Source of the DNA: Nevskia sp.
GTDB lineage: Bacteria > Pseudomonadota > Gammaproteobacteria > Nevskiales > Nevskiaceae
Direction of reading: 5' to 3'
Assembly (NCBI GenBank): GCA_021732745.1
Contig: JAKFUK010000004.1
Location: forward strand, 359,333 to 423,332
DNA length: 64,000 nucleotides
The position numbers and the translations under genes are program-made. A model generated the notes under the pieces. That model saw only the letters and a program-made list of their open reading frames with translations. It searched no databases and was not told the origin of the DNA. Positions 43,932 through 52,780 of this stretch are shown one piece after another; within the stretch, counting starts at the first letter, position 1; every line of letters starts with the position of its first letter.

Positions 43932-45248
43932 TCACGGCACCTTGACCAGCCGCAAGTAATAAAACCCATCGAAATCACCCCCCGGCTCTATCCGCCGCCC
44001 GAGCCCGCAATCCTCGCCCCAGGGCGCGTACGGCGAGGGCTCGATGACTTCTTCCACCGCTTCGCGCTGCTCGTCCATGAACACCCGGCCAACGTCCTCG
44101 CCTTCGGCTTTGAGGATCGAGCAGGTGGCGTAGACCATCACGCCCTGCGGCTTCAGCAGCGGCCAGAGTGCGCGCAGCAGGCGCAATTGCTGGGCCGCCA
44201 TCGCGGGAATGTCGGTTTCGCGGCGCAGCCACTTGATGTCCGGATGGCGACGGATCACGCCGGTGCCGGAGCAGGGCGCGTCGATCAAAATCCGGTCGAA
44301 CTTCTTGCCTTTCCACCAGTGCGCGGTGTCGCCGGCATCGGCGTGCACCAGCATCGCATCGAGGCCTAAGCGCCCAAACGTGTCGCGAATCCGGCCGAGG
44401 CGTGCGGCCTCGGATTCGATGGCGATGACATCCAGCCCTTCCGTGCGCTCGATGATGTGCGCGGTCTTGCCGCCCGGGGCGGCGCAGGCGTCGAGCACGC
44501 GCATGCCGGGTTCGGCTTCGAGGATGTCGGCGGCGAGCTGGGCACTCAGGTCCTGCACGGAAACGCGGCCTTCGGCGAAGCCGGGTATCCGCTCGACCGG
44601 CAGCGCTTCATCGAGGATCACCGCATCGGGGGCCGTGCGCGGCACGGTATAGCCGATGCCGGCGGCATCGAGTTCCTTCAGATAAGCATCGCGATCGCCG
44701 CGACGGCGGTTCACCCGCAAGGTCATCGGTGCCTGCGTATTGCCGGCAGCGAGCACGCCGCGCCAGGCGGCTGGCCAGTCGCGCTTGATCTGCTTGGCCA
44801 GCCATTCCGGGCAGGACTGGCGGATTTCCGCGTCCGGCGGCATCCGGGCGTCGATCTGCTCGCCTTCGCGCTGATAACGGCGCAGCAGCGCGTTGGTCAG
44901 GCCCTTCGCCCAGGGTTTGCCGAGTGCTTCGGTCGCCGCCACCGTTTCGCCGACCGCTGCATGTGGCGGCACCCGCATCGAGCGCAGTTGGTAAATGCCG
45001 CAGGCGAGCAGGGCGGCGACCAGCGGCTCGTTGCGCAGCGGCTTGTCCATCAATTGATTGACCCGCCAGTCGAGTGCCGTGTACTCGCGCACCACGCCGT
45101 AGGCCATCGCCTTCAGCAGCGACAGATCGGCCACCGACAGCGGCGCGCTGACGGCGGCGAGCGCGTCATCGAGATTGCGGCCGGCCATCACGGCGGCCAC
45201 CGCACGGGCGGCGGCGGCGCGGACATTCGGAGTGGCGTCAGGCTTCAT
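43932..45248 (-). CDS. rsmB: 16S rRNA m5C967 methyltransferase
   Basis: 438 residues from the ATG at 45248, which overlaps the stop of the upstream kinase gene (TGATG); a TTG one codon earlier is unlikely. NusB-like N-terminal RNA-binding domain, then a SAM-dependent core: VLDACAAPGGKTAHI, DAPCSGTGVIRRHPDI and VYATCSILKAEGEDV (catalytic Cys). In many gammaproteobacteria rsmB directly follows fmt; here a Cre-like system lies between. Confidence 0.96.
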   Translation of the reverse strand: MKPDATPNVRAAAARAVAAVMAGRNLDDALAAVSAPLSVADLSLLKAMAYGVVREYTALDWRVNQLMDKPLRNEPLVAALLACGIYQLRSMRVPPHAAVGETVAATEALGKPWAKGLTNALLRRYQREGEQIDARMPPDAEIRQSCPEWLAKQIKRDWPAAWRGVLAAGNTQAPMTLRVNRRRGDRDAYLKELDAAGIGYTVPRTAPDAVILDEALPVERIPGFAEGRVSVQDLSAQLAADILEAEPGMRVLDACAAPGGKTAHIIERTEGLDVIAIESEAARLGRIRDTFGRLGLDAMLVHADAGDTAHWWKGKKFDRILIDAPCSGTGVIRRHPDIKWLRRETDIPAMAAQQLRLLRALWPLLKPQGVMVYATCSILKAEGEDVGRVFMDEQREAVEEVIEPSPYAPWGEDCGLGRRIEPGGDFDGFYYLRLVKVP

Positions 45249-46885
45249 CAATTCGGCAGTTCGGGGACAAGCGGCAGGCGGATGCGGAAGTGCGCGCCGG
45301 TGGTCGACGGCAGCAGCGCGATATCACCGCCGTGAGCCGAGAGCAGCGAGCGAACGATCGACAGGCCGAGGCCGGTCGAACCGCGCTGTCGGGCGGTGGT
45401 GAAGAAGGGTTCGAATATTTTAGTCGCGTTGGCCGGGCTGATGCCGATGCCGTCGTCGACCAGCTCGATCACGGCGGCCGTGTCGATCCTCACCTGAAGC
45501 TGCACGCGCGCCTGTAGCCCGGCGTGCTGGCGGCAGTTGTCGAGCAGGGTGCCGATCACGGCATCAAGCGTGTCGGCCCCGATCGCGACTTCGGCATCGG
45601 CATCAAGTCTCAAGTCGATCAGCAGGCCGCGCGCCGCGAAACGGGCCGCGATCGGCCGCAGCGTCGCTTCAAGCCGGCAGCGTTCGTCGCCGCGCGTCGA
45701 CATGTCGGCGCGCGCCAGTTCCAGCAGCCGCTGCACCAAGCGTTCGAGGCGGCCGGAATCGTCTTCGATCATGGCCAGAAAGCGGTTGCGCTCCTCGGCC
45801 GACATGCTGTCCTCGTGCTCGCGCAGCAGTTCCACCGAGCCGCGGATCGCGGTCAGCGGCGTCTTGAACTCATGCGAGACGTGGGCGGCGAAATCGCGGA
45901 TGTAGCGGGCGCGGCTTTCCAGCGTTGCCGCCATCGCGGCGACGGTTTCCGACAGCTCGCCGATCTCCCGGGTGCCGGGCTTGGCCAGCGGCGTCACCGC
46001 GCCCTGCTCGCCGCGCGCGGCCCGGCGCGCCTGCTCGATCACCGCTTCCACCGGCTGGCTGATGCGCCGCGAGGTCAGCACCGACAGCGCCAGCACCATC
46101 GCGAAGACCAGGAGCGTGCCGAGCAGCAGCTCGTTGCGCTTGCCGACCAGCGCCTGACGGATGTCGGCCGGCGTGCGCACCAGCAGCACCGCGCCGAGCA
46201 CACGGCTGTCGAGCACGATCGGCATCGCCACGAACACCCGCACCCGGTCGGCGCGGCTGAAGGCGAAGCGCGATGGCGGCGCACCGGCATTGCGATCGCG
46301 CAAGCTGCTGACCGGCTCGCCACGCAGCGCCCGCAGCACTTCATCGAAGGCCAGCAGCGAGCGGCCGTGCTCGGCCTCGAAGGTCGAGGCGACCACCGTG
46401 CCGCCGGCATCGACCACGCGCATGCCGGCCAGGGTGGTGATCTGGGCGCTGCGCAGGATCGGTTCGATCAGCGGGCCGATCGCCTGCGCCAGCGGGCTGG
46501 CGGCAACCGCGCTCGCGGCCGGTTCCGGCGGCTTCGGCAGCACCGGATCGCGGGCCAGATCGAGCTGCGGCGGGCGCGGCCGCCAGGGGTTGTTGTCGTA
46601 GCCGGACGTAGGCGGCGGCGCTTGCAGCGGCAGACCGGCATCGGCGGGATCAGCCGGCCCGCCGTTTGCTGCGAGCAGGCGTTCGTGCAGTGCGCGGTAG
46701 CTCGCTGCGATCACGGCACCCTGGGCGACCAGTTCGGACTCGGTCTGGCGGATCAAGGCACTTTCGTACAGCCGCAGCACGGTGACGCCGGCCAGCGGCA
46801 GCACCAGCACCACCAGATTGGTCAGCAGCAAGACCGTGCGCAGCCGGGGCCGCAGACGCGCGCGCAGGCTTCTGAGCCGGCTCAC
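45248..46885 (-). CDS. creC: Sensor histidine kinase, CreC-like
   Basis: 545 residues. Helix 1 (LLLTNLVVLVLPLAGVTVL), a long periplasmic sensor of about 220 residues with a Pro-rich insert, helix 2 (LLLGTLLVFAMVLALSVL), HAMP, H-box FAAHVSHEFKTPLTAIRGSV, G-boxes DDGIGISPANATKIFEPFF and GSTGLGLSIVRSLLSAHGG. The N-box LLDNCRQHAG is short and unusual. CreC assigned because it is coupled to a CreB-like regulator and a creD gene lies divergently. About 70 residues longer than E. coli CreC, mainly in the sensor. Confidence 0.8.
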   Translation of the reverse strand: MSRLRSLRARLRPRLRTVLLLTNLVVLVLPLAGVTVLRLYESALIRQTESELVAQGAVIAASYRALHERLLAANGGPADPADAGLPLQAPPPTSGYDNNPWRPRPPQLDLARDPVLPKPPEPAASAVAASPLAQAIGPLIEPILRSAQITTLAGMRVVDAGGTVVASTFEAEHGRSLLAFDEVLRALRGEPVSSLRDRNAGAPPSRFAFSRADRVRVFVAMPIVLDSRVLGAVLLVRTPADIRQALVGKRNELLLGTLLVFAMVLALSVLTSRRISQPVEAVIEQARRAARGEQGAVTPLAKPGTREIGELSETVAAMAATLESRARYIRDFAAHVSHEFKTPLTAIRGSVELLREHEDSMSAEERNRFLAMIEDDSGRLERLVQRLLELARADMSTRGDERCRLEATLRPIAARFAARGLLIDLRLDADAEVAIGADTLDAVIGTLLDNCRQHAGLQARVQLQVRIDTAAVIELVDDGIGISPANATKIFEPFFTTARQRGSTGLGLSIVRSLLSAHGGDIALLPSTTGAHFRIRLPLVPELPN

Positions 46886-47574
46886 GCGCAGGGGCCGAGC
46901 TTGTAGCCGACGCCGTGCAGGGTTTCCACCGGCTCGGCTCCTATGGCCGCGAACTTGGCGCGCACCCGGCGCACATGGCTGTCGATGGTGCGATCGCTGA
47001 CGATCTTGTGCAGCTCGTACGCCGTGTTCATCAAGTGATCGCGCGAGCAGACCTTGCCGGGCCGTTCAAGCAGCGTTCTCACGATGCCGAACTCGGTCAG
47101 GGTCAGCACCACTTCCTGGCCGTCCCACTCGGCGCGGTAGCGGTCCAGGTCCAGCCGCAGGCGGCCGTGCTGCATGGTTTTCGCAGCCGCGCCGGGCGCG
47201 GGCAGCGCGGTGCGGCGCAGGATCGCCTTGACCCGCGCCACCAGTTCACGAGGGGAAAACGGCTTGGCGACATAGTCATCGCCGCCCAGTTCGAGGCCGA
47301 GGATGCGGTCGATCTCGTCGTCCTTGCTGCTGACGAACAGGATCGGCAGATGCTCGCGAGCCGGGTCGGCGCGCAGGCGGCGGCAGACTTCGGTGCCGTC
47401 CATCTCCGGCATCAGGATGTCGAGTACCAGCAGCGCCGGCTTTTCGCGTTCGCACAGGCTCAGGGCCTGACGGCCGTCGCTGGCGGTGACGGTCGCGTAG
47501 CCGGCCTTGCCGAGCGCGAAGCAGATCACTTCGCGGATGTGCGGATCGTCGTCGACCACCAGTATTTTTTGCAT
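46882..47574 (-). CDS. creB: OmpR-type response regulator, CreB-like
   Basis: 230 residues: receiver with ILVVDDDPHIREVI, LLVLDILMPEMDGTEV (phospho-Asp) and DDYVAKPFSPRELVARV; winged helix with LTLTEFGIVRTLLERPGKVC and TIDSHVRRVRAKF, then LHGVGYKLG. Overlaps the kinase start by four bases. It should recognise direct repeats upstream of creD; TGCAC repeats spaced 11 bp are found there. Confidence 0.82.
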   Translation of the reverse strand: MQKILVVDDDPHIREVICFALGKAGYATVTASDGRQALSLCEREKPALLVLDILMPEMDGTEVCRRLRADPAREHLPILFVSSKDDEIDRILGLELGGDDYVAKPFSPRELVARVKAILRRTALPAPGAAAKTMQHGRLRLDLDRYRAEWDGQEVVLTLTEFGIVRTLLERPGKVCSRDHLMNTAYELHKIVSDRTIDSHVRRVRAKFAAIGAEPVETLHGVGYKLGPCA

Positions 47575-47613
47575 GGCGGCAGCTTAGTCGGCTCGTGGCG
47601 CTTATAGCCGCGC

Positions 47614-47672
47614 TGCACCTCACTTGCACGCAAATCCTTGGCTCTTGCACGGCGCGGGACTCGTGCCTGCAC
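47614..47672 (+). promoter_or_regulatory. Phased TGCAC direct repeats (cre-tag-like)
   Basis: TGCAC occurs at 47614, 47625, 47646 and 47668, spaced 11, 21 and 22 bases. The first pair, TGCAC-N6-TGCAC, has exactly the geometry of the E. coli cre tag (TTCAC-N6-TTCAC). Lies between creB and the creD unit. Confidence 0.5.
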
Positions 47673-47725
47673 CCCGGCCCCGAACACTGCGGACTCGTTC
47701 CATTGACGATTCCGGGAGTCCTGCC

Positions 47726-47800
47726 ATGCCTGTCCGAGTGCTGCTGTCTGTCGCTGCCATCCTTGCGATGTTCCTGCTGCCGCTGAGGGTGATCTCGTGA
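47726..47800 (+). CDS. 24-residue membrane peptide ahead of creD
   Basis: An ATG at 47726, with GGGAG seven bases upstream, opens a short frame ending TGA at 47798-47800. That stop overlaps the GTG start of creD (GTGA). The product is one hydrophobic helix, MPVRVLLSVAAILAM then FLLPLRVIS. The good ribosome site and the overlap suggest it is translated and couples creD translation. Either a leader or a genuine small membrane protein; no homologue known to me. Confidence 0.55.
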   Translation: MPVRVLLSVAAILAMFLLPLRVIS

Positions 47801-49143
47801 AGCCGGCGGCGTCGCGCTGGAGCTTGGGCCATTCGCCCGGTGCCCGGCTGATGCTGATCGCCGGCCTGATCGTGCTGCTGATGATTCCGGCTTCGATGAT
47901 TCGCGGGGTCGTCACCGAGCGCGAAATGCGCCGCGATGAAGCGGTGGCCGGCGTGCTGGCCAGTTGGGGCGGGCGGCAGAACCTGGTCGGGCCGATCCTG
48001 CGCGTGCCCTATGTGCGCCGGGTCCGTTCACGCGATGACAAGGGTGTCGAAACCGAGCGGCGGGTATCCGAGGTCGGCTATTTCCTGCCGAAGAACCTCG
48101 ACATCGACGCCACGCTGAGCACCGAGCTGCGCCGTCGCGGCATCTTTGAAGTGCCTGTTTATGTTGCCAAACTCAAACTCGCCGGACGTTTCGAGCAGCC
48201 CGATCTGAGCGGCTGGGAAGTGCTCGACGAGGACATCGACTGGCCGCGCGCCGAACTGATCGTGTCCTTGAGCGAGCCCACCGGCCTGCATGCCGATGCG
48301 GCGCTGATCTGGGATGGTCAGCGCATCGACTTGCGGCCCTCCACCGGCCAGCAAGGCCCGTGGCCGACGCCGGGCCTGCATGCGCCGCTGGCGCTGGACG
48401 GGGCGAAAGCGGTCGCTTTCGAGCTGAATCTGACCATGAACGGGGCCGACAGCCTGTATTTCGCACCCACCGCCGAGGAAACCCGCGTGCGGCTCGCCTC
48501 CGACTGGGCGCATCCGAGCTACAGCGGCCGCTGGCTGCCAACGACGCACGCCGTCAGCGACGGTCGTTCGACGGCGGAATGGTCGGTGTCGTATCTGGGG
48601 CGCAACTATCCGCAGCGCTGGCGCGAGTCGGCTGAGACGGCCGCCGCAGTCGGCGCGACCGTGTTCGGACTCAGCCTGGCGACACCGCTCGATCTCTACG
48701 CGCTCGCCGACCGCAGCACCAAGTACGCGCTGCTGAGCCTGATCTTCACCTTCGCGGTGATCTGGCTGACCGAAACCCTGTCCGGCCGCCGCGTGCACCC
48801 GGTGCAGTACGGTTTTGTCGGTGCCGCGCTTTGCCTGTTCGGCCTGCTGCAACTGTCGTTCGCCGAGCATTTCGGCTTCACCGCCGCGTTCCTGGCCGCA
48901 GCGGGCGCGGTGTTGGCGCTGGTCACGCTGTACAGCTTTGGCGTGCTCGGAAGTCTATGGCGAGCGCTGGCGGTGGGATCGGTGCTGACGGCGGTTTACG
49001 CCTACCTGTTCGTGATCCTGCGGGCCGAGGATTACGCGCTGCTCGGCGGCTCGCTGGCCTTGTTCGCCGGGCTTGCGGCAGCGATGTTCCTGACTCGGCG
49101 GATCGACTGGTTTGCGACTGCCGCGGCGCCCGAACCTAGCTGA
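47797..49143 (+). CDS. creD: CreD-family inner membrane protein
   Basis: 448 residues from a GTG at 47797. Helix 1 (MLIAGLIVLLMIPASMIRGV), a periplasmic domain of about 280 residues, and five C-terminal helices. These include STKYALLSLIFTFAVIWLTE, HPVQYGFVGAALCLFGLLQL and FGFTAAFLAAAGAVLALVTL, with the family motif YALLSLIFTF and PVQYGFVG. CreD genes are switched on by CreBC and affect envelope integrity and beta-lactam tolerance. Tail overlaps the convergent fmt gene by eight bases. Confidence 0.92.
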   Translation: MKPAASRWSLGHSPGARLMLIAGLIVLLMIPASMIRGVVTEREMRRDEAVAGVLASWGGRQNLVGPILRVPYVRRVRSRDDKGVETERRVSEVGYFLPKNLDIDATLSTELRRRGIFEVPVYVAKLKLAGRFEQPDLSGWEVLDEDIDWPRAELIVSLSEPTGLHADAALIWDGQRIDLRPSTGQQGPWPTPGLHAPLALDGAKAVAFELNLTMNGADSLYFAPTAEETRVRLASDWAHPSYSGRWLPTTHAVSDGRSTAEWSVSYLGRNYPQRWRESAETAAAVGATVFGLSLATPLDLYALADRSTKYALLSLIFTFAVIWLTETLSGRRVHPVQYGFVGAALCLFGLLQLSFAEHFGFTAAFLAAAGAVLALVTLYSFGVLGSLWRALAVGSVLTAVYAYLFVILRAEDYALLGGSLALFAGLAAAMFLTRRIDWFATAAAPEPS

Positions 49144-50059
49144 AGCGTTGCCCGGCCAGCTTCCAGTCGCGACAGACGAGGCTGGCCGGCAGCGCCTTGC
49201 CGCCGGGGCGTTGCAGTTCGGTCACCACCAGCCGGCCGTCGACGGTGGCGATGTGCAGGCCGTGGCTGTCCGCGTCGAGCACGATGCCGGGTTCGGCGTT
49301 CGACGGCAGCGACAGGGCGCGGGCGTTCCAGAAGCGGACGCGGTCCGCACCCAGCTCGCACCAAGCCACCGGGGCCGGATTGAAGGCGCGGATGCGGCGG
49401 GCGATCAATTCCGCTGTCTGGCTCCAGTCGATGCGCGCCTCATCCTTGCTGAGTTTCTTCGCATAGGTAACGCCGGCTTCCGGCTGAACCGTCGCCGGCA
49501 AGTCACCCGCTTCGATGCGAGCCAACGCGTCGACGATCAAGCGGCCGCCGAGCGCGCACAGCGCGTCATGCAGGCCGGCGGCGGTGGTCGCGGCGTCGAT
49601 CGGCAGCTTTTCGATCAGCAGCATCGGCCCGGTATCGAGCCCGGCTTCCATCTGCATGATGGTGATGCCGGTTTCCGCGTCACCGGCTTCCACGGCACGG
49701 GCGATCGGTGCCGCGCCACGCCAGCGTGGCAACAGGCTGGCGTGAATGTTCAGGCAGCCGTGCTTCGGAATATCGAGCGCCGCCTGCGGCAGGATCAGGC
49801 CGTAGGCGACCACGACCATGATCTCGGGCTCAAATGCTGTCAGCACGGCGCGGGCATCGGCGTCGAGCTTCAGGAACTTGTGCACCGGCAGCCCCAGCGC
49901 TTCCGCGCGCGCGGCAACTGGCGAAGCGGTCAGCTTCTGGCCGCGACCCGCCGGTCGGTCCGGCTGGGTCAGCACGGCCAGGATGTCGTGACCGGCCGCG
50001 TGCAGCGCATCGAGCGCCGGCACCGCGAAAGCCGGGGTGCCGGCGAAGATCAGCTTCAT
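49136..50059 (-). CDS. fmt: Methionyl-tRNA formyltransferase
   Basis: 307 residues. MKLIFAGTPAFAVPALDALH at the start and GCLNIHASLLPRWRGAAPIA (formyl-folate site with Asn/His) are diagnostic; the C-terminal OB-like domain follows. Formylates Met-tRNAi. Overlaps the chorismatase stop upstream by four bases (ATGA), and def is not visible. The usual partner rsmB is separated by the cre genes. Confidence 0.96.
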   Translation of the reverse strand: MKLIFAGTPAFAVPALDALHAAGHDILAVLTQPDRPAGRGQKLTASPVAARAEALGLPVHKFLKLDADARAVLTAFEPEIMVVVAYGLILPQAALDIPKHGCLNIHASLLPRWRGAAPIARAVEAGDAETGITIMQMEAGLDTGPMLLIEKLPIDAATTAAGLHDALCALGGRLIVDALARIEAGDLPATVQPEAGVTYAKKLSKDEARIDWSQTAELIARRIRAFNPAPVAWCELGADRVRFWNARALSLPSNAEPGIVLDADSHGLHIATVDGRLVVTELQRPGGKALPASLVCRDWKLAGQRFS

Positions 50060-51027
50060 GCGTCGGTAACCGGGTCGTACAGCGCTTCGACTTCGACTCT
50101 GAGATCGGCGCGGCTGATGTCGGCGAGCACGGTCAGGCGCGGGCAGTCGGCCGGGAACAGGCGCGCGGCCAGGGCTTCGACTTCGGCCAGATCCTCGGGA
50201 CGGCGCACATAGACCTTCAAGGCCGCCGGTGCCAGACGCCGGCCGCCGATGCTTTCGGCGCGGGCGACCAGGGCATCGAGGTTCAGCGCCAGTTCCCGCA
50301 ACTGCGCGCCGGTGCTTTCCGGGTGCTTGGTTTCGTGGCCGACCACGGCCGCCGTGCCGGACACGAACAGCTGGCCCCAGGGCATCAGCATGGCGCGCGA
50401 AAAGCTCGGGCTGACCGGGCCGTAAGCGCGCGGATACTCGTAGGCCGGCACCTGGCGCGGGTTCTCGATGCGGATGCCCGGCACTTTCGCGGCAAGCAGG
50501 AACACGGTCAGCCGGTCCGGTGCGGCTTGCAGGCCGACGGCGGTCGCCGCCGGCAGCGGCTGGCCCGGCACCAGCGCCGACGCGCGGCCGACGCAGAAGC
50601 GGCGGTAGCGTTCGTCGTCACCTGAGCCTTCGTTGATCGCGCCGAGGTAGTGCCAGATCTTGATCGGATGCGGGTAGCCGCCGTTTTCGAGCAGGGCAGC
50701 AATCTGCCGATAGACCTCTTCGGAAGCGGCTTCGATGCCGCCGTGCGCGGCTTCGTCGAGCGTCCAGGCGGCGTACAGCAGGCTGCCGTCTTCGGCAATG
50801 CGCGCGCCGAAGGCTGCGCGGTGCGTGACCGGGTTCGGCGAAAGCCAGTGCTCCTGCGCGCTGCCGTCGCCATGCGGCGGCAGGTGCAGATGCAGTGCGG
50901 CCTCGTCCGTTCCGGCAGCGGTCGGCCCGTACGCGAAGCTCGCCAGCGATTGCGGCGCGGCGTTGGTCGAATAGCGAATGCGGATCGGCAGGGTCGCGTC
51001 GACTGCGCGCGGAGGCTGGCTGAACAA
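50056..51027 (-). CDS. Chorismatase of the FkbO/Hyg5/XanB2 family
   Basis: 323 residues from a TTG at 51027; a GTG at 51087 is an alternative and even earlier codons run into element E. The C-terminal RidA-like half has GQLFVSGTAAVVGHETKHPE, then TGAQLRELALNLDALVARA and LKVYVRRPEDLAEV, the hallmark of this family. XanB2 in Xanthomonas splits chorismate into 3- and 4-hydroxybenzoate for xanthomonadin and ubiquinone; FkbO and Hyg5 give other products. Which product is made here depends on residues I cannot judge. Coupled to fmt. Confidence 0.85.
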   Translation of the reverse strand: MFSQPPRAVDATLPIRIRYSTNAAPQSLASFAYGPTAAGTDEAALHLHLPPHGDGSAQEHWLSPNPVTHRAAFGARIAEDGSLLYAAWTLDEAAHGGIEAASEEVYRQIAALLENGGYPHPIKIWHYLGAINEGSGDDERYRRFCVGRASALVPGQPLPAATAVGLQAAPDRLTVFLLAAKVPGIRIENPRQVPAYEYPRAYGPVSPSFSRAMLMPWGQLFVSGTAAVVGHETKHPESTGAQLRELALNLDALVARAESIGGRRLAPAALKVYVRRPEDLAEVEALAARLFPADCPRLTVLADISRADLRVEVEALYDPVTDA

Positions 51028-51126
51028 GGGGCGTCGGCTGGAAGCGTGGAGTGGCGCTAGTTTACGGGCGAGGCCGGGTCTCGGCACGGCCTGTCGGTGG
51101 TCATCCCGACCATGATGTGAAAAGGC

Positions 51127-51219
51127 ATTTCGCACGAAGGACACAAAGGACACAAAGGAAAAGCCTGAAAAACCCCGGGCGTTCCTTTCTTTGTGGTCTT
51201 CGTGTGCTTCGTGCGAAAT
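51127..51219. repeat. Palindromic element E (CACGAAG-type arms)
   Basis: ATTTCGCACGAAG at the left edge (51127) is matched by CTTCGTGCGAAAT at the right edge (51207-51219). Inner units CACAAAGGA occur twice on the left and pair imperfectly with the right arm. Lies between the divergent chorismatase and pirin genes. Confidence 0.8.
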
Positions 51220-51312
51220 GCGGTCTCCGCTTTTCGGACCAGGCTCACTGCCATTGACCGCCCGTCACACGTCCCTATAGTCGACTAACCCCAAGGCCCA
51301 AGCCCCGAGATC

Positions 51313-52014
51313 ATGATCACCCTGCGCCCCGCCGACACCCGCGGTCATGCCGAACACGGCTGGCTCGACAGCCATCACACGTTCTCGTTCGGCAGCTGGC
51401 ACGACCCAGATCACATGGGCATCGGCGCGCTGCGGGTGCTGAACGATGATCGCGTGGTCGGCGGCGCCGGCTTTCCGCCGCATTCGCATCGCGACATGGA
51501 AATCATCACCTACGTGCTGAGCGGGGCGCTGCGGCACAAGGATTCCACCGGCGGTAGTTCGGTGCTGTCACCCGGCGAGATGCAGGTGATGACTGCCGGG
51601 CGCGGCATCGCGCACAGCGAGATGAACGCCGACGGTGTTGCGCCAGTGCATTTCCTGCAGATCTGGATCGTGCCGGAGCTGCGCGGCGCGACGCCGGGCT
51701 ATCAGCAGCTAGCCCTTGATGTCGCCGCATTGAAGGCCGGCTTCAGCCTGGTGGCAGCGCCGGAAGCTGAAGCCGCGCCGTTCCGGCTGCTTCAGGATGC
51801 GCGGCTGTCGATCGCCTGGCCGTCGGCGGGTCAGCAGGTTGGCAGCATCTTGCGCGCCGATCGCCGCCATTACTTGCACGTTGCGCGCGGATCGGTGCAG
51901 TTGGGCGATCAACTGCTCAAGGACGGCGATGCCGTGCTGATCGAGCACGAAACTGCCTTGTCGCTGACCGCGACGGCCGATTCCGAGCTGTTGCTGTTCG
52001 ATCTAGCCGCCTGA
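51313..52014 (+). CDS. Pirin-family protein (YhhW-like)
   Basis: 233-residue bicupin. Metal site FPPHSHRDMEIITYVLSG plus GRGIAHSEMN in the N-terminal cupin; LQIWIVPELRGATPGYQQ follows. YhhW acts as a quercetin 2,3-dioxygenase in vitro, but the physiological role of this family is unsettled. Convergent with the HAD phosphatase: its stop abuts the next gene's stop. Confidence 0.92.
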   Translation: MITLRPADTRGHAEHGWLDSHHTFSFGSWHDPDHMGIGALRVLNDDRVVGGAGFPPHSHRDMEIITYVLSGALRHKDSTGGSSVLSPGEMQVMTAGRGIAHSEMNADGVAPVHFLQIWIVPELRGATPGYQQLALDVAALKAGFSLVAAPEAEAAPFRLLQDARLSIAWPSAGQQVGSILRADRRHYLHVARGSVQLGDQLLKDGDAVLIEHETALSLTATADSELLLFDLAA

Positions 52015-52668
52015 TCAGCCTCTCAGGGAGATCACCGGCCAGCCGCGCTTCCCGGCTTCGGCGGTGAGCACCGGGTCGGCATCGACCGCGTGCGGGTGGT
52101 CGGTGAATGCCAGCAGCGGCAGGTCGTTCTGGGAATCGCTGTAGCCGTACAGGCGCTCGAATTGGACCGGATGCGCGGCCAGCCAGGCCTTGAGGTTGAC
52201 GACCTTGGCATCGCGGAAATTCGACCTGGCGATGCGCCCGGTGAAGCGCGGGCCATCGCGTTCCGGCTCGGTGGCCAGCAGATGGGCGACGCCCAGATGC
52301 TCGGCGATCGGCTCGACGATGAAGCGGTTGGTCGCCGTGGTGATCAGCAGCTCGTCGCCCTGTTGGCGATGGCGGGCCAGCAGCGCAGGGGCATCGCGCG
52401 ACACGATCGGGGCAATGCATTCGGTGACGAAGCGGGCGCGGATCGCTTCCATTATCGCCAGCGGATGTTCGGTGAGTGGTTTCAGCGAAAACGCGGCAAA
52501 TTCATGGATATCGAGCGTGCCGACGGCGTACTGGTCGTAAAAGCGCTGGTTTTCGCGCGTGTAGTAATCGCCGTCGACCAGATCGTTGGCGACCAGGAAC
52601 TGGCCCCAGAGGTAGTCGCTGTCGCCGTTGAGGAGGGTGTGGTCGAGGTCGAAAACGGCGAGATTCAT
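52015..52668 (-). CDS. HAD-IB family phosphatase
   Basis: 217 residues from the ATG at 52668. Motif I DLDHTLLNGDS, motif II ITTATNRF, motif IV YSDSQNDLPLLAF. This is the SerB/PhoC-like group often annotated as phosphoserine-phosphatase-like and often found beside rppH, as here (divergent). Substrate unknown. Confidence 0.9.
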   Translation of the reverse strand: MNLAVFDLDHTLLNGDSDYLWGQFLVANDLVDGDYYTRENQRFYDQYAVGTLDIHEFAAFSLKPLTEHPLAIMEAIRARFVTECIAPIVSRDAPALLARHRQQGDELLITTATNRFIVEPIAEHLGVAHLLATEPERDGPRFTGRIARSNFRDAKVVNLKAWLAAHPVQFERLYGYSDSQNDLPLLAFTDHPHAVDADPVLTAEAGKRGWPVISLRG

Positions 52669-52780
52669 GTAGTTTTTGACTGAATAGTCCGAGGCGGGCG
52701 CGATGCTGCGCGAGTTTGCCGCAGGTAACGGCCCTGTGAAAGAATCAATTTGTGAACATCCGATTGCAAAGCGTGCCCAA

